DNA of 64,000 nucleotides, taken from NCBI RefSeq assembly GCF_040796495.1, contig NZ_JBFNQN010000004.1, forward strand, positions 1 through 64,000, given 5' to 3'. This document shows positions 16,477 to 24,167 of the stretch, one piece after another. The first letter of the stretch is position 1; every line of letters begins with the position of its first letter. Both the position numbers and the translations under genes were made by a program. The notes beneath the pieces are model-generated. The model was given only the letters and a program-made list of their open reading frames with translations, made no database searches and was not told the origin of the DNA. This stretch comes from Kineococcus endophyticus. GTDB taxonomy: Bacteria > Actinomycetota > Actinomycetes > Actinomycetales > Kineococcaceae.

Positions 16477-16845
16477 GTGACGACGCTCCGGCTGACCGCG
16501 ACCGTCCTCGACACGCCCGACCCGCCGGCCCTGGCGCGGTTCTACCGCCACCTGCTCGGCTTCGAGACGGTGTCGGAGGACCCGGACTGGGTGGTCCTGC
16601 GGGGCCCGGACGGGCAGGGGCTGTCGTTCCAGCGCGAGTCCGGGTACTCCCGGCCGGCCTGGCCGGCGGCGCAGGGGGAGCAGCAGATGCAGGACCACCT
16701 CGACATCGCGGTGGACGACCTGGAAGCTGCTGTCGCGCACGCCGTCTCGGGCGGGGCTCAGGTGGAGGAGTTCCAGCCGCAGGAGACGGTGCGCGTGGTG
16801 CGGGACCCGCACGGGCACCTGTTCTGCCTCTACCTGCCGGACTGA
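16477..16845 (+). CDS. VOC (glyoxalase/bleomycin-resistance) family protein
   Basis: 122 residues from GTG 16477. Two beta-alpha-beta-beta-beta modules: the first begins TATVLDTPDPPALARFYRHLLGF, the second MQDHLDIAVDDLEAAVAHAVSGGA and ends VRVVRDPHGHLFCLY. Putative metal ligands are the first-module Thr/His position, DHLDI His and the Glu/His near HGHLFCLY. Enzyme or binding role unknown. It starts 17 bp after the zinc-ribbon protein gene. Confidence 0.8.
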   Translation: MTTLRLTATVLDTPDPPALARFYRHLLGFETVSEDPDWVVLRGPDGQGLSFQRESGYSRPAWPAAQGEQQMQDHLDIAVDDLEAAVAHAVSGGAQVEEFQPQETVRVVRDPHGHLFCLYLPD

Positions 16846-16874
16846 CCAGGGAGGCTGACGCGTCGAGGGGGGTT

Positions 16875-17105
16875 GCCTGGTGGCCGACCCCCCGGCCACC
16901 AGGCTGTCACCCCTACGCCCGCGAGTCCGATGCGTCCTCTCCGACCCCCCGGTCGAGACGCACCCCCCGGACTCCCGGGTCCAGCTGCCCGGCTGTCGAC
17001 CCCCCGACCGCCGGACTCAGGCCTTGCGCACTGCGTTCCCCCCGAGTCCGTCGCGCCACCAGGCCCCCCGACCAGGACACGCCCCCCGGACTCACCCGCG
17101 ACATC
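16875..17105. repeat. C-rich intergenic repeat block
   Basis: The 279-bp space between the VOC and kinase genes contains at least six copies of a CCCCCC core flanked by GA/GGACTC. Examples are CACCCCCCGGACTC, TCGACCCCCCGACCGCCGGACTC and GCCCCCCGGACTC, spaced irregularly about 20-45 bp apart. GCCACCAGGC occurs twice. No open frame with protein-like composition spans it. The role is unknown; it could be a degenerate repeat element or a structured 3' region of the convergent transcripts. Confidence 0.4.
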
Positions 17106-17124
17106 GCTGCACGCACCGCGAGCG

Positions 17125-17697
17125 TTACACCCGTTCGGACGTGTCCTGGGTCACACACAGGAACGACCCTGCCGACGGGTCGAAGCCGGGCCAGCGACGG
17201 CTCGCCCAGCCGGCCCAGGACTGCCCGGCGGGAGGTGCGGGGACCGGCCCGCCGCCGAGCTCGGACTCCTCGGGCGCCTCGAAGGAGGCCCGCCACGCGA
17301 CGAGCTCGTCGCCGGAGATGGGGAAGGTGTCCTGCGGTCGCTCCCGCCACCGGCGCGCCACGCGCTCGCGCTGGACGTCGGCCTCGACGGCCAGGTGCTC
17401 GACGACGCAGGCCACCCCCGCGGCGCCGAAGACGTGCCGCAGGGCGTCGCGCTCGTCGCGCGACCAGAACCCGAAGTCGAGGACCACGTCGACGCCGAGC
17501 GCCGCGGCCCGCAGACCCGTGGTGAGCAGCAGTCCCTCGACGGCGTCGCGTTCCGGTGCGGGGTTGGCCCCGCCGAACAGCCGCACCATCCACGCGTCGG
17601 TCGTCAGGCGCAGCGCGGGTCTCTCGCGCTCCAGGACGCGGGCGCGGGTCGTCTTGCCGGCGGCGGGGAGCCCGACCAGGAGGAACGCGGTGGCCAC
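17125..17697 (-). CDS. P-loop kinase (zeta-toxin/predicted-kinase type AAA)
   Basis: 190 residues. Walker A GLPAAGKTT at 9-17, a TTDAWMVRLFGG segment after strand 2, VVLDFGFWSRDERDALR (Walker B-like with a base-sensing Arg) and RERVARRWRERP as the lid. This matches the single-domain predicted kinases related to polynucleotide kinase, chloramphenicol phosphotransferase and zeta toxins. The substrate is unknown. No antitoxin-like partner is adjacent, which argues against a toxin-antitoxin pair. The C-terminal 40 residues are Pro/Trp-rich and lineage-specific. Confidence 0.75.
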   Translation of the reverse strand: MATAFLLVGLPAAGKTTRARVLERERPALRLTTDAWMVRLFGGANPAPERDAVEGLLLTTGLRAAALGVDVVLDFGFWSRDERDALRHVFGAAGVACVVEHLAVEADVQRERVARRWRERPQDTFPISGDELVAWRASFEAPEESELGGGPVPAPPAGQSWAGWASRRWPGFDPSAGSFLCVTQDTSERV

Positions 17698-17760
17698 GCG
17701 ACCAGCCTGCCGCCGGGTCCGCGACCGCGCGAGGGTTCACCCCGGTCACGCGGAAGGGCT

Positions 17761-17805
17761 TCGTCGCCTCCCCGAGGTCGGTCATCGACCCCGGGGAGGC
17801 GACGA
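17761..17805 (-). terminator. Perfect 14-bp stem after alkaline phosphatase
   Basis: TCGTCGCCTCCCCG (17761-17774) pairs with its exact complement at 17792-17805 across a 17-base loop, 24 bp beyond the phosphatase stop. No U-tract. Confidence 0.7.
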
Positions 17806-17828
17806 GGCCCCAGCGGAACGGCGGTGCG

Positions 17829-19877
17829 TCAGCTGACGAGCGCGCCCGTCGTCGCGGCGGGGGCGGACGTCGTGGTCTCGGCGGCGGCCACCTCGGTCTC
17901 GGCGAGCTTGCCGGCGGTGCTCTTGAGCGAGTACGTGGGGATCTGCAGCCCCAGCGCAGCGCAGATGGTGTGGAACACCTCGGTGTTGTCGAGCAGCGTG
18001 GCGAAACCCTGCGAACCGGGGCCGGAGGCACCGATGAAGACGTCCTCGACCGTGTGCACGCAGTTCGTCTCGTCGAGCGGCAGGTTGCCGATCTGGACGA
18101 CCGAACCGGGGTCGCGGGCGGGGTTCGGGTAGGCCCGCTCGGTCACCGGGTCCTCCAGGGCCGGCTGCTCCAGGACGGCGTTGTGCGCGAAGTCGTCCGG
18201 GTGGTCCGGGTGGTTGGACCAGCCGAAGAACAGCTGCACGTCGGGGTTCGGGTCGTCGGGGAACCCGTCGCCGTTGGAGTCGACGTACGTCGGGAACCCG
18301 GCGTCGGCGTACACGCCGTTCTGCTGGCGTGCGGGCGAACCCTCCTTGGAGAGGGTGTGCGTCCCGGCGATGCTCATGGCGTGGTTGTGGTCGGCGGTGA
18401 TGACGATGAGGGTGTCGTCGCGGTCCTTCGCCCACTCCTTGACGGCGGCGAGCGCCTGGTCCAGCTCGATCGTGTCGTAGACCGCGCGGGGGCCGTCGAG
18501 CGGGTGCTCGGACTTGTCGATGGACGCACCCTCCACCATGAGGAAGAAGCCCTTGTCGTTCTTCTCCAGGACCTTCAGGGCGGCCTGTGTCATCTCGACC
18601 AGGCCGGGCTGGTCGGTGAAGTCGCCGAGGACCTGCGGGTTCGGCGTGACCTGGCGGTCGATGTAGACGTTGAGGTGGCTCAGGGTGAAGGTGCCCAGCA
18701 GCTTGTCGGGGGTCCCGGCCGCCATGACGGCGGCGAGTTCGGTCCGGGTCCCGGCGTAGGCGAAGCCCTTGTCCTTGAACTCCTCGATGAGGTTCCGGTC
18801 GTCCTTGCGCTTGGAGCCCTTCTCCGACTGCGGCAGGAAGGTCGCCCGGCCACCGCCCATGAAGACGTCGGGCATCTGGCCGGGCTCGAGGGCCTGGTCC
18901 ATGATGCTGACGTACTCGGACCGGCGACGCGTGTGCGCGAACACCGCGGCCGGGGTGGCGTCCTGCACCTCGGCGGTGGTGACGATGCCGACGGACATGC
19001 CGCGGGCCCTCTTGAGGACCTCGGCCATCGTCTCGACGTGCGGGCTCGCGGCGGGGTCCTCGGAGTTCCCGGGGTACACGCCCATCGCGTTGACCGCGGA
19101 CTTGTGGCCGGTCATGTAGGCGGACATGGAGTTCGCCGAGTCGGTGGCGATGGAGTCGCAGCCCGACGTCGTGACGTTCCCACGGTGCTCCATGGTGTCC
19201 ATCTCGAGCAGGGCCTTGTACTTGCCTTCCACGATGCCCTTGGACAGGATGCGCGCGCCGGTGATGGCGGCCTGGCCCATGCCGTCGCCGAGCAGGAAGA
19301 CGACGTTCTTGGCGGTCTTCCCCTTCGCGTCGGACAGGACGACCTCGTGGACGACCTCCTGCGAGGCCGACCCCTTCGAGGAGCTGACGGCGGCGGCGAT
19401 GCGGTAGGTGCCCGCGGCGGGGTAGACGAGGTTCTTGAACGTCACCTCGACCGAGTCGGATGCCGAGCTGGTGCGGACCGGGGCGGGGCTCAGGAGCGGG
19501 GCGGGGCCGCTGCCGTCGCTGACCTTGATGACGATCTTGGTCGTCTCCGGGTCGACGCCGGTCGCCTCGATGCGCAGGTCGAAGGTGGCGCCGACCTGGA
19601 ACTTCGCACGGTCGATGGGCAGGATCCGCACGGCGGAGCCGGTCGAGGTCGCGGCCTGGACGATCCGCCGCACCGTGGTGCCGAAGTGGGCGTCCTTGAC
19701 GTGGAGCTGGGCCGGGACGTACGCCGGCGCGGCCGACGCCGAGGAGGCGTCCACCAGACCCTTGCCGAAGACGACGGCGGTCGCGAGACCGCCGGTGCCG
19801 AGCAGGCCGCGGCGGGTGAAGAACCCGCGCCGTTCCTGCGTTCCGTCCTCGGTGGGGGTGTTCTGCGTGTCGGACAC
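17829..19877 (-). CDS. Secreted alkaline phosphatase (PhoA superfamily)
   Basis: 682 residues from GTG 19877, with GAGAGG 6 bases upstream. The N terminus has a twin-arginine signal (FFTRRGLLGTGG, then a mild hydrophobic stretch to SASAAP). A beta-sandwich-like region (about 55-190) precedes the catalytic domain, which starts NVVFLLGDGMG (metal Asp). The nucleophile Ser is in ATDSANSMSAYMTGHKS, and the metal ligands are in EGASIDKSEH and VITADHNHA. An EF-hand-like DSNGDGFPDD may bind calcium. It releases phosphate from organic esters outside the cell. PHO-box-like repeats lie 70-113 bp upstream. Longer than E. coli PhoA because of the extra N-terminal domain and C-terminal Ala/Thr tail. Confidence 0.88.
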   Translation of the reverse strand: MSDTQNTPTEDGTQERRGFFTRRGLLGTGGLATAVVFGKGLVDASSASAAPAYVPAQLHVKDAHFGTTVRRIVQAATSTGSAVRILPIDRAKFQVGATFDLRIEATGVDPETTKIVIKVSDGSGPAPLLSPAPVRTSSASDSVEVTFKNLVYPAAGTYRIAAAVSSSKGSASQEVVHEVVLSDAKGKTAKNVVFLLGDGMGQAAITGARILSKGIVEGKYKALLEMDTMEHRGNVTTSGCDSIATDSANSMSAYMTGHKSAVNAMGVYPGNSEDPAASPHVETMAEVLKRARGMSVGIVTTAEVQDATPAAVFAHTRRRSEYVSIMDQALEPGQMPDVFMGGGRATFLPQSEKGSKRKDDRNLIEEFKDKGFAYAGTRTELAAVMAAGTPDKLLGTFTLSHLNVYIDRQVTPNPQVLGDFTDQPGLVEMTQAALKVLEKNDKGFFLMVEGASIDKSEHPLDGPRAVYDTIELDQALAAVKEWAKDRDDTLIVITADHNHAMSIAGTHTLSKEGSPARQQNGVYADAGFPTYVDSNGDGFPDDPNPDVQLFFGWSNHPDHPDDFAHNAVLEQPALEDPVTERAYPNPARDPGSVVQIGNLPLDETNCVHTVEDVFIGASGPGSQGFATLLDNTEVFHTICAALGLQIPTYSLKSTAGKLAETEVAAAETTTSAPAATTGALVS

Positions 19878-19946
19878 GAGGGTCCTCTCGTCTGGGGTTC
19901 ACCCGGCGCTGGGCGCCGGCTCCGGGGGCAGGCACAAGCTGACAGG

Positions 19947-19990
19947 GCACCGGAAATGGTGGGCGAACTCACCGCGAACGCCGGGTGCAC
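19947..19990 (-). promoter_or_regulatory. PHO-box-like direct repeats upstream of alkaline phosphatase
   Basis: Read on the minus strand from 19990, four consecutive 11-mers start GTGCACC, GTTCGCG, GTTCGCC and ATTTCCG. The 11-bp period and GTTCACC-like heptamers match the PhoP boxes known from Streptomyces. The box ends 70 bp before the phosphatase start, a position suited to activation. The repeats are degenerate, so confidence rests on period and gene function. Confidence 0.65.
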
Positions 19991-20018
19991 GGTGGGTGCC
20001 CCGAGCAACTCGGACGGG

Positions 20019-21863
20019 TCAGGCGCGGGGTCGGGGTGGTGCCAGGTCCGGGACGGGCCGGAACCACAGGAACCCCTGCGCGTAGCCGCAGCCCCGGTCC
20101 CGCAGGAAGTCCGCCTGCTCGACCGTCTCGACGCCCTCGGCCACGGTGTGCAGGTCGAGCGCCCGCGCGATCGCCAGGACCGCTTCGACGAGCGCTTCGT
20201 CGCCGCGGTCCCGGCCGATCCCCGAGACGTACGACCGGTCGAGCTTGAGGCAGTTGAAGGGCAGTTCCCGCAGGTAGGCCAGCGAGGAGTAGCCGGTGCC
20301 GAAGTCGTCGAGGGACAGGCCGACGCCCAGGTCCCTCAACGCCGCCATCTCGCGCTGGATCGCCGGTGCGGCGGACATGAACTGCGTCTCGGTGATCTCC
20401 AGGTGCAGCTCGCCGGGCTGCAGCTCGTTGTCCTCCAGGACGCGCTCGACGAGCGGCCGCAGCTGCCCGCTCGTCACCTGGCGCACCGAGGCGTTGACGG
20501 AGACGGCCAGCCGTGCGGACGAGGGGACGGCGGCACGGCGGAGCGCAGGGGTCACGCGCCCGCCGTCGCGCTGCCACCGGGCGAGCCAGGCGCACGCCTC
20601 GGCCAGGACCCACCCACCGAGGTCGACGACGAGGTCGCTCTGCTCGGCGACGTCGATGAACTCGACGGGCGGCAGCAGACCGCGCAGGGGGTGCTGCCAC
20701 CGGACGAGGGCCTCGGCGCCGGCGACCGAACCGTCCCTCAGGTCGACGATGGGTTGGTAGTGCACCCGCAGTTCCTCTTCCTGCAGCGCGGCGCGCAGGT
20801 CCTCCTCGACGTCGAGGCGGCGGTGCGCCGCGGTCCGCAAGGCGGTGGTGAACCCCGCGCTGCGCCCCTTGCCGGCGGTCTTCGCCTCGTACAGCGCCGA
20901 GTCGGCCTCGCTCAGCAGGACCTCCGCGGTCCGCGACTCGTGGTGGTCGCAGATCGCGATGCCGATGCTGAGGCGCGGCGAGATCGTCCTGCCGCGCAGC
21001 TGCAGCGGGGCGGTCACGCTGTCCATGACGCGGTCCGCGACCGCCTGCGCCTCGGCCTCGGCGCGCAGTCCCTCGCAGACGACGACGAACTCGTCGCCGC
21101 CGTAGCGCGCGGCGGTGTCGGTCTCGCGGACCGCGCGCCGCAGACGCTGTCCGACGACCACCAGGAGCTCGTCGCCGGCCTGGTGGCCGAGCACGTCGTT
21201 GACGTCCTTGAAGTCGTCGAGGTCGAGGAACAGCAAGGCCGTCGTCGCGTGGTCCCGGCGCCCGCGCGCGAGCGCCGCGTCGAGGTGGTCGTCGAGCAGG
21301 TAGCGGTTCGGCAGCCCCGTCAGCGGGTCGTGCAGCGCGAGGTGCAGGAGTTGCTGTTCGGCGCGGTGCCGTTCGGTGACGTCCTCGAAGTGGGTGATGA
21401 GGTAGCCCGCACCGACGGACGTGCGCACACGCCCCTTGCGCACCTGGGCCCGGACCTCGGACCCGTCGGGCCGCAGGTAGCGGCGCTGCCCCTCCCACCT
21501 CTCGAGGTCGCCGCGGGCCAGCGCCGCGAGCACGGCGGCGACGTCGGCGCGTTCGGTCGGCACCACGAACTCGTCGGTCCGGTGCCCCACGAGGTCCTCG
21601 GCGCGGCGGCCGAGCAGCGAGCAGAGCGCGTCGTTGACCCGCAGGATCCCACCGGGGCCTCCGGGTTCTCGCGGGTCGAGTCCCTCGATGGCCATGCCGA
21701 CCAGGGAGACGTCGAAGGCGAGTCGGAAGCGTTCCTCCTCCTCGCGCAGCCGGTCCGTCAGGGAGCGGTGGTGGTCCAGCTCGTCGCGCAGCGACCGCAG
21801 GTGGAGGCGCAGGTCGGGGTCGTCGGGGCCGACTGCCCGCGTACCGGTGCCGGGTGCGTCCAT
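20019..21863 (-). CDS. PAS-GGDEF-EAL c-di-GMP turnover protein
   Basis: 614 residues from ATG 21863 (GCGAGG ribosome site). A short coiled coil (22-45) is followed by a PAS domain (45-165) with PDGSEVRAQVRKG and a C-terminal cap. The GGDEF domain (170-335) has HDPLTGLPNRYLL, an intact YGGDEF site (255-259) and a canonical RxxD inhibitory site RETD at 246-249. The EAL domain (350-605) has EALVRW at 384-389 and DDFGTGYSS at 519-527, so both activities may be intact. No membrane helix, so a cytosolic sensor. A GTCTCGG/CCGAGAC hairpin and a TTCTAGAA palindrome lie in its upstream region. Confidence 0.9.
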   Translation of the reverse strand: MDAPGTGTRAVGPDDPDLRLHLRSLRDELDHHRSLTDRLREEEERFRLAFDVSLVGMAIEGLDPREPGGPGGILRVNDALCSLLGRRAEDLVGHRTDEFVVPTERADVAAVLAALARGDLERWEGQRRYLRPDGSEVRAQVRKGRVRTSVGAGYLITHFEDVTERHRAEQQLLHLALHDPLTGLPNRYLLDDHLDAALARGRRDHATTALLFLDLDDFKDVNDVLGHQAGDELLVVVGQRLRRAVRETDTAARYGGDEFVVVCEGLRAEAEAQAVADRVMDSVTAPLQLRGRTISPRLSIGIAICDHHESRTAEVLLSEADSALYEAKTAGKGRSAGFTTALRTAAHRRLDVEEDLRAALQEEELRVHYQPIVDLRDGSVAGAEALVRWQHPLRGLLPPVEFIDVAEQSDLVVDLGGWVLAEACAWLARWQRDGGRVTPALRRAAVPSSARLAVSVNASVRQVTSGQLRPLVERVLEDNELQPGELHLEITETQFMSAAPAIQREMAALRDLGVGLSLDDFGTGYSSLAYLRELPFNCLKLDRSYVSGIGRDRGDEALVEAVLAIARALDLHTVAEGVETVEQADFLRDRGCGYAQGFLWFRPVPDLAPPRPRA

Positions 21864-21900
21864 GGTGCCTCGCCTGTCTCGGGAGCACCGAGACGCTACT

Positions 21901-21908
21901 TTCTAGAA
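21901..21908. promoter_or_regulatory. Palindrome TTCTAGAA upstream of the PAS-GGDEF-EAL gene
   Basis: Lies 38-45 bp before the ATG of the c-di-GMP gene, just past the 3' end of the Lrp gene. On the coding strand the context is CGATGTTCTAGAAAG, close to CGATGTGTTCTAGATG at the other diguanylate-cyclase gene. Confidence 0.4.
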
Positions 21909-21928
21909 CATCGAGTGTCGACCCAGGA

Positions 21929-22384
21929 TCACGACAACAGGTGGTCCATCCGGTACCCCAGGAGCTCGCGCAGGACGATCGACGTGGAGGTCCGCCGGAT
22001 CCCGCGGCAGCGCATGATCCGCTGGGTGATGTCGTAGACGTGGTCGGCGTCGCGCGCCGCGATCTGGATCATGAGGTCCGAGTCGCCGGAGATGCCGAGG
22101 CACTCGACCACCTCGGGGATGCGCGCGATGTCCTCGATGAGCCCGGTGAACTCGCTCTGCTCGACACCCGCTGTGACCAACGCGCGCATGGGCAGTCCGA
22201 CGCGACCGGGGTCCAGGCGGGTCGAGTTCGCCCGAAGCACCCGCTCTGCGCCCAGGCGTTCGAGCCGGCTGTGGACGGTGCCCCGGGCCAGTCCCAGGGT
22301 CAGGGCGAGCTGGGCCACGGTCGCCCGCGGATCGCGGTCCAGCGCGAGGAGGATGCGCCGGTCCGTGTCGTCGAGGGTGGTCAC
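21929..22384 (-). CDS. Lrp/AsnC-family transcriptional regulator
   Basis: 151 residues from GTG 22384 (GTG 22393 would add three). N-terminal winged HTH: LDDTDRRILLALDRDPRATVAQLALTLGLARGTVHSRLERL. The C-terminal RAM/AsnC ligand domain contains ALVTAGVEQSEFTGLIEDIARIPEVVECLGISGDSDLMIQI. These proteins form octamers and sense amino acids or keto acids. It is divergent from the TPP-dependent decarboxylase, and 103 bp between them hold an inverted repeat. Control of the decarboxylase by an aromatic or branched amino acid is the natural inference. Confidence 0.85.
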   Translation of the reverse strand: MTTLDDTDRRILLALDRDPRATVAQLALTLGLARGTVHSRLERLGAERVLRANSTRLDPGRVGLPMRALVTAGVEQSEFTGLIEDIARIPEVVECLGISGDSDLMIQIAARDADHVYDITQRIMRCRGIRRTSTSIVLRELLGYRMDHLLS

Positions 22385-22419
22385 GTCGACCACCCTAGGT
22401 GCATGATCCGCTGCCGGAC

Positions 22420-22434
22420 TGGTCGGATCGACCA
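22420..22434. promoter_or_regulatory. Inverted repeat TGGTCG-GAT-CGACCA between Lrp and decarboxylase genes
   Basis: Six-base perfect arms with a 3-base centre, 36 bp from the Lrp start and 53 bp from the decarboxylase start. Size and position fit an Lrp-family operator serving both divergent promoters. Confidence 0.5.
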
Positions 22435-22486
22435 ACGTGACGCGTGTCTCTTGTGCGTTCCGACCGGCTGTCGTGTCATCAGTCCC

Positions 22487-24163
22487 ATGACCCCCACCGT
22501 CACCGTCGGCACCTACCTCGCCCGCCGGCTGGAGCAGCTCGGACTGCGCCACCTCTTCGGCCTGCCGGGCGACTTCAACCTCGGACTGCTCGACGAGATG
22601 CTCGGCGGATCGGGTCTGCGGTGGGTCGGGTCGAGCAACGAGCTGAACGCCGGGTACGCCGCCGACGGTCACGCACGGTTGCGACGCGGGCCCGCCGCCT
22701 TCGTCACCACCTTCGGCGTCGGGGAGCTGTCCGCGGTCAACGCGACGGCCGGCAGCCGCGCCGAGGACGTCCCCGTCGTGCACGTCGTGGGCCTGCCGGC
22801 CACCCGCGCGATGGCGGACGGGGCCCTGCTGCACCACTCCCTCGCCGACGGCGACTTCGGGCACTTCGTCCGGATCGCGGCCGAGGTCAGCGCGTCCGCC
22901 GTCGTCGTCCGCGCGCAGAACGCGGGCACGGCCGTCGACCGCGCCCTCCTGACCGCCGTCGGGTCCTCCCAGCCCGTCTACCTCGGCGTCCCGGCCGACG
23001 TCGCCGTCGCGCAGGTGTCCGCGGCGCCGCTGGCCCGGCCGCTGCGCGTCCTGCACAGCGACCCGGCCGTGGCCGAGGACTTCCGCGAGGCCCTCGCCGA
23101 GTTCCTCGGGGGCGCCGAGGAGGTCACGGTCCTGGCCGGGCCGCGGCTGCACCGCCGCCACCTCGAGGACCGGGTCCGGGCGCTCGCGGCCCAGAACGGC
23201 GTCCGGATCGCGACGCAGTCGGCGTCCAAGGCGATGCTCGACGAGTCGCACCCGGCCAACCTCGGCGTCTACGCCGGAACGTTCACGCGCGACCCCGAGA
23301 CCCGGCGGCGCGTCGACGGGGCCCGGCCGCTCGTGCTCGCCGGGGTCGTCATGACGGACTTCCTCACGGGGTCCTTCACCCACGGGTTCGACCCCGACGC
23401 CGCCGTCGACCTGCACCTCGACCACGCGCGGATCGCCGGCGCCGCGTTCTACGGCCTGTTCCTCGAGGAGTCGCTGCGCATCCTCGAGGAGGTCCTCGAG
23501 GCCCGGTCGCCGCGTCCGGCGCCGCTGCCGCGCCGTGCCGTCGCGCCGACGGTCGTGCACACGCCCGCCGACCCCGACGGCCCCCTGACCCACGCGGACC
23601 TGTGGCCGTTGCTGCAGGACTGGCTGACCCCCGGGACCCTCGTCGTCGCCGAGGCCGGGACGTCCTTCTACGGCGCCCTCGAACTCACCCTCCCCGACGG
23701 CTGCGACCTGCTCGGGCAGCCGGTGTGGAGTTCCATCGGGTACACGCTGCCCGCGACGCTCGGCGCCATGCTCGCTGCGCCGGAACGGGAGACGGTCCTC
23801 GTCATCGGGGACGGCTCCGCGCAGCTGACGGTGCAGGAACTCGGGCGGTTGCTGACCCTGGGCCTCACCCCGACGGTGCTGCTCGTCAACAACTCCGGCT
23901 ACACCGTCGAACGCGCCATCCGCAGTCCCGAGGCGCCGTACCAGGACATCGTCGAGTGGGACTGGACCCGGCTCCCCGCGGCGCTCGGTGCTCCCGGGAC
24001 GCCCGTGTTCCAGGCCCGAACCCCCGCCGACCTCGTCGAGGTCCTCGCGAAGGTCCGCGCCGACCGCGACTCCGGCGGGGGGCACGCGCACTTCGTGGAA
24101 CTGTTCCTGCCCCGCGACGACGCGCCCGACTCCCTCGTGCAGCTGGCGCGGTCGGTGCGCTGA
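22487..24163 (+). CDS. TPP-dependent 2-keto acid decarboxylase (indolepyruvate/pyruvate decarboxylase-like)
   Basis: 558 residues from ATG 22487. It has the three-domain ThDP plan. Catalytic Glu52 in SNELNAGYAADG activates the cofactor. Adjacent His116-His117 in LLHHSLADGDFG mark the pyruvate/indolepyruvate/phenylpyruvate decarboxylase branch, and GDG at 441-443 with NN at 468-469 is the TPP-Mg motif. It would convert a 2-keto acid to aldehyde plus carbon dioxide; indolepyruvate (auxin route) or branched keto acids are both possible. The divergent Lrp regulator supports an amino-acid-derived substrate. Length is normal for the family. Confidence 0.85.
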   Translation: MTPTVTVGTYLARRLEQLGLRHLFGLPGDFNLGLLDEMLGGSGLRWVGSSNELNAGYAADGHARLRRGPAAFVTTFGVGELSAVNATAGSRAEDVPVVHVVGLPATRAMADGALLHHSLADGDFGHFVRIAAEVSASAVVVRAQNAGTAVDRALLTAVGSSQPVYLGVPADVAVAQVSAAPLARPLRVLHSDPAVAEDFREALAEFLGGAEEVTVLAGPRLHRRHLEDRVRALAAQNGVRIATQSASKAMLDESHPANLGVYAGTFTRDPETRRRVDGARPLVLAGVVMTDFLTGSFTHGFDPDAAVDLHLDHARIAGAAFYGLFLEESLRILEEVLEARSPRPAPLPRRAVAPTVVHTPADPDGPLTHADLWPLLQDWLTPGTLVVAEAGTSFYGALELTLPDGCDLLGQPVWSSIGYTLPATLGAMLAAPERETVLVIGDGSAQLTVQELGRLLTLGLTPTVLLVNNSGYTVERAIRSPEAPYQDIVEWDWTRLPAALGAPGTPVFQARTPADLVEVLAKVRADRDSGGGHAHFVELFLPRDDAPDSLVQLARSVR

Positions 24164-24167
24164 CCGG

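Noticed and set aside
16875-17105. CRISPR-like array
   Set aside because: The repeated units are short, C-rich, irregularly spaced and variable, and no cas genes are nearby.
17125-17697. Zeta-type toxin of a toxin-antitoxin pair
   Set aside because: P-loop kinase fold only; no small antitoxin gene lies next to it, and the family is mostly metabolic or unknown kinases.
19896-19906. GGTTCACCCGG next to the alkaline phosphatase start as a second PHO box
   Set aside because: A single heptamer on the opposite strand with no 11-bp partner; the repeats at 19947-19990 explain the gene better.
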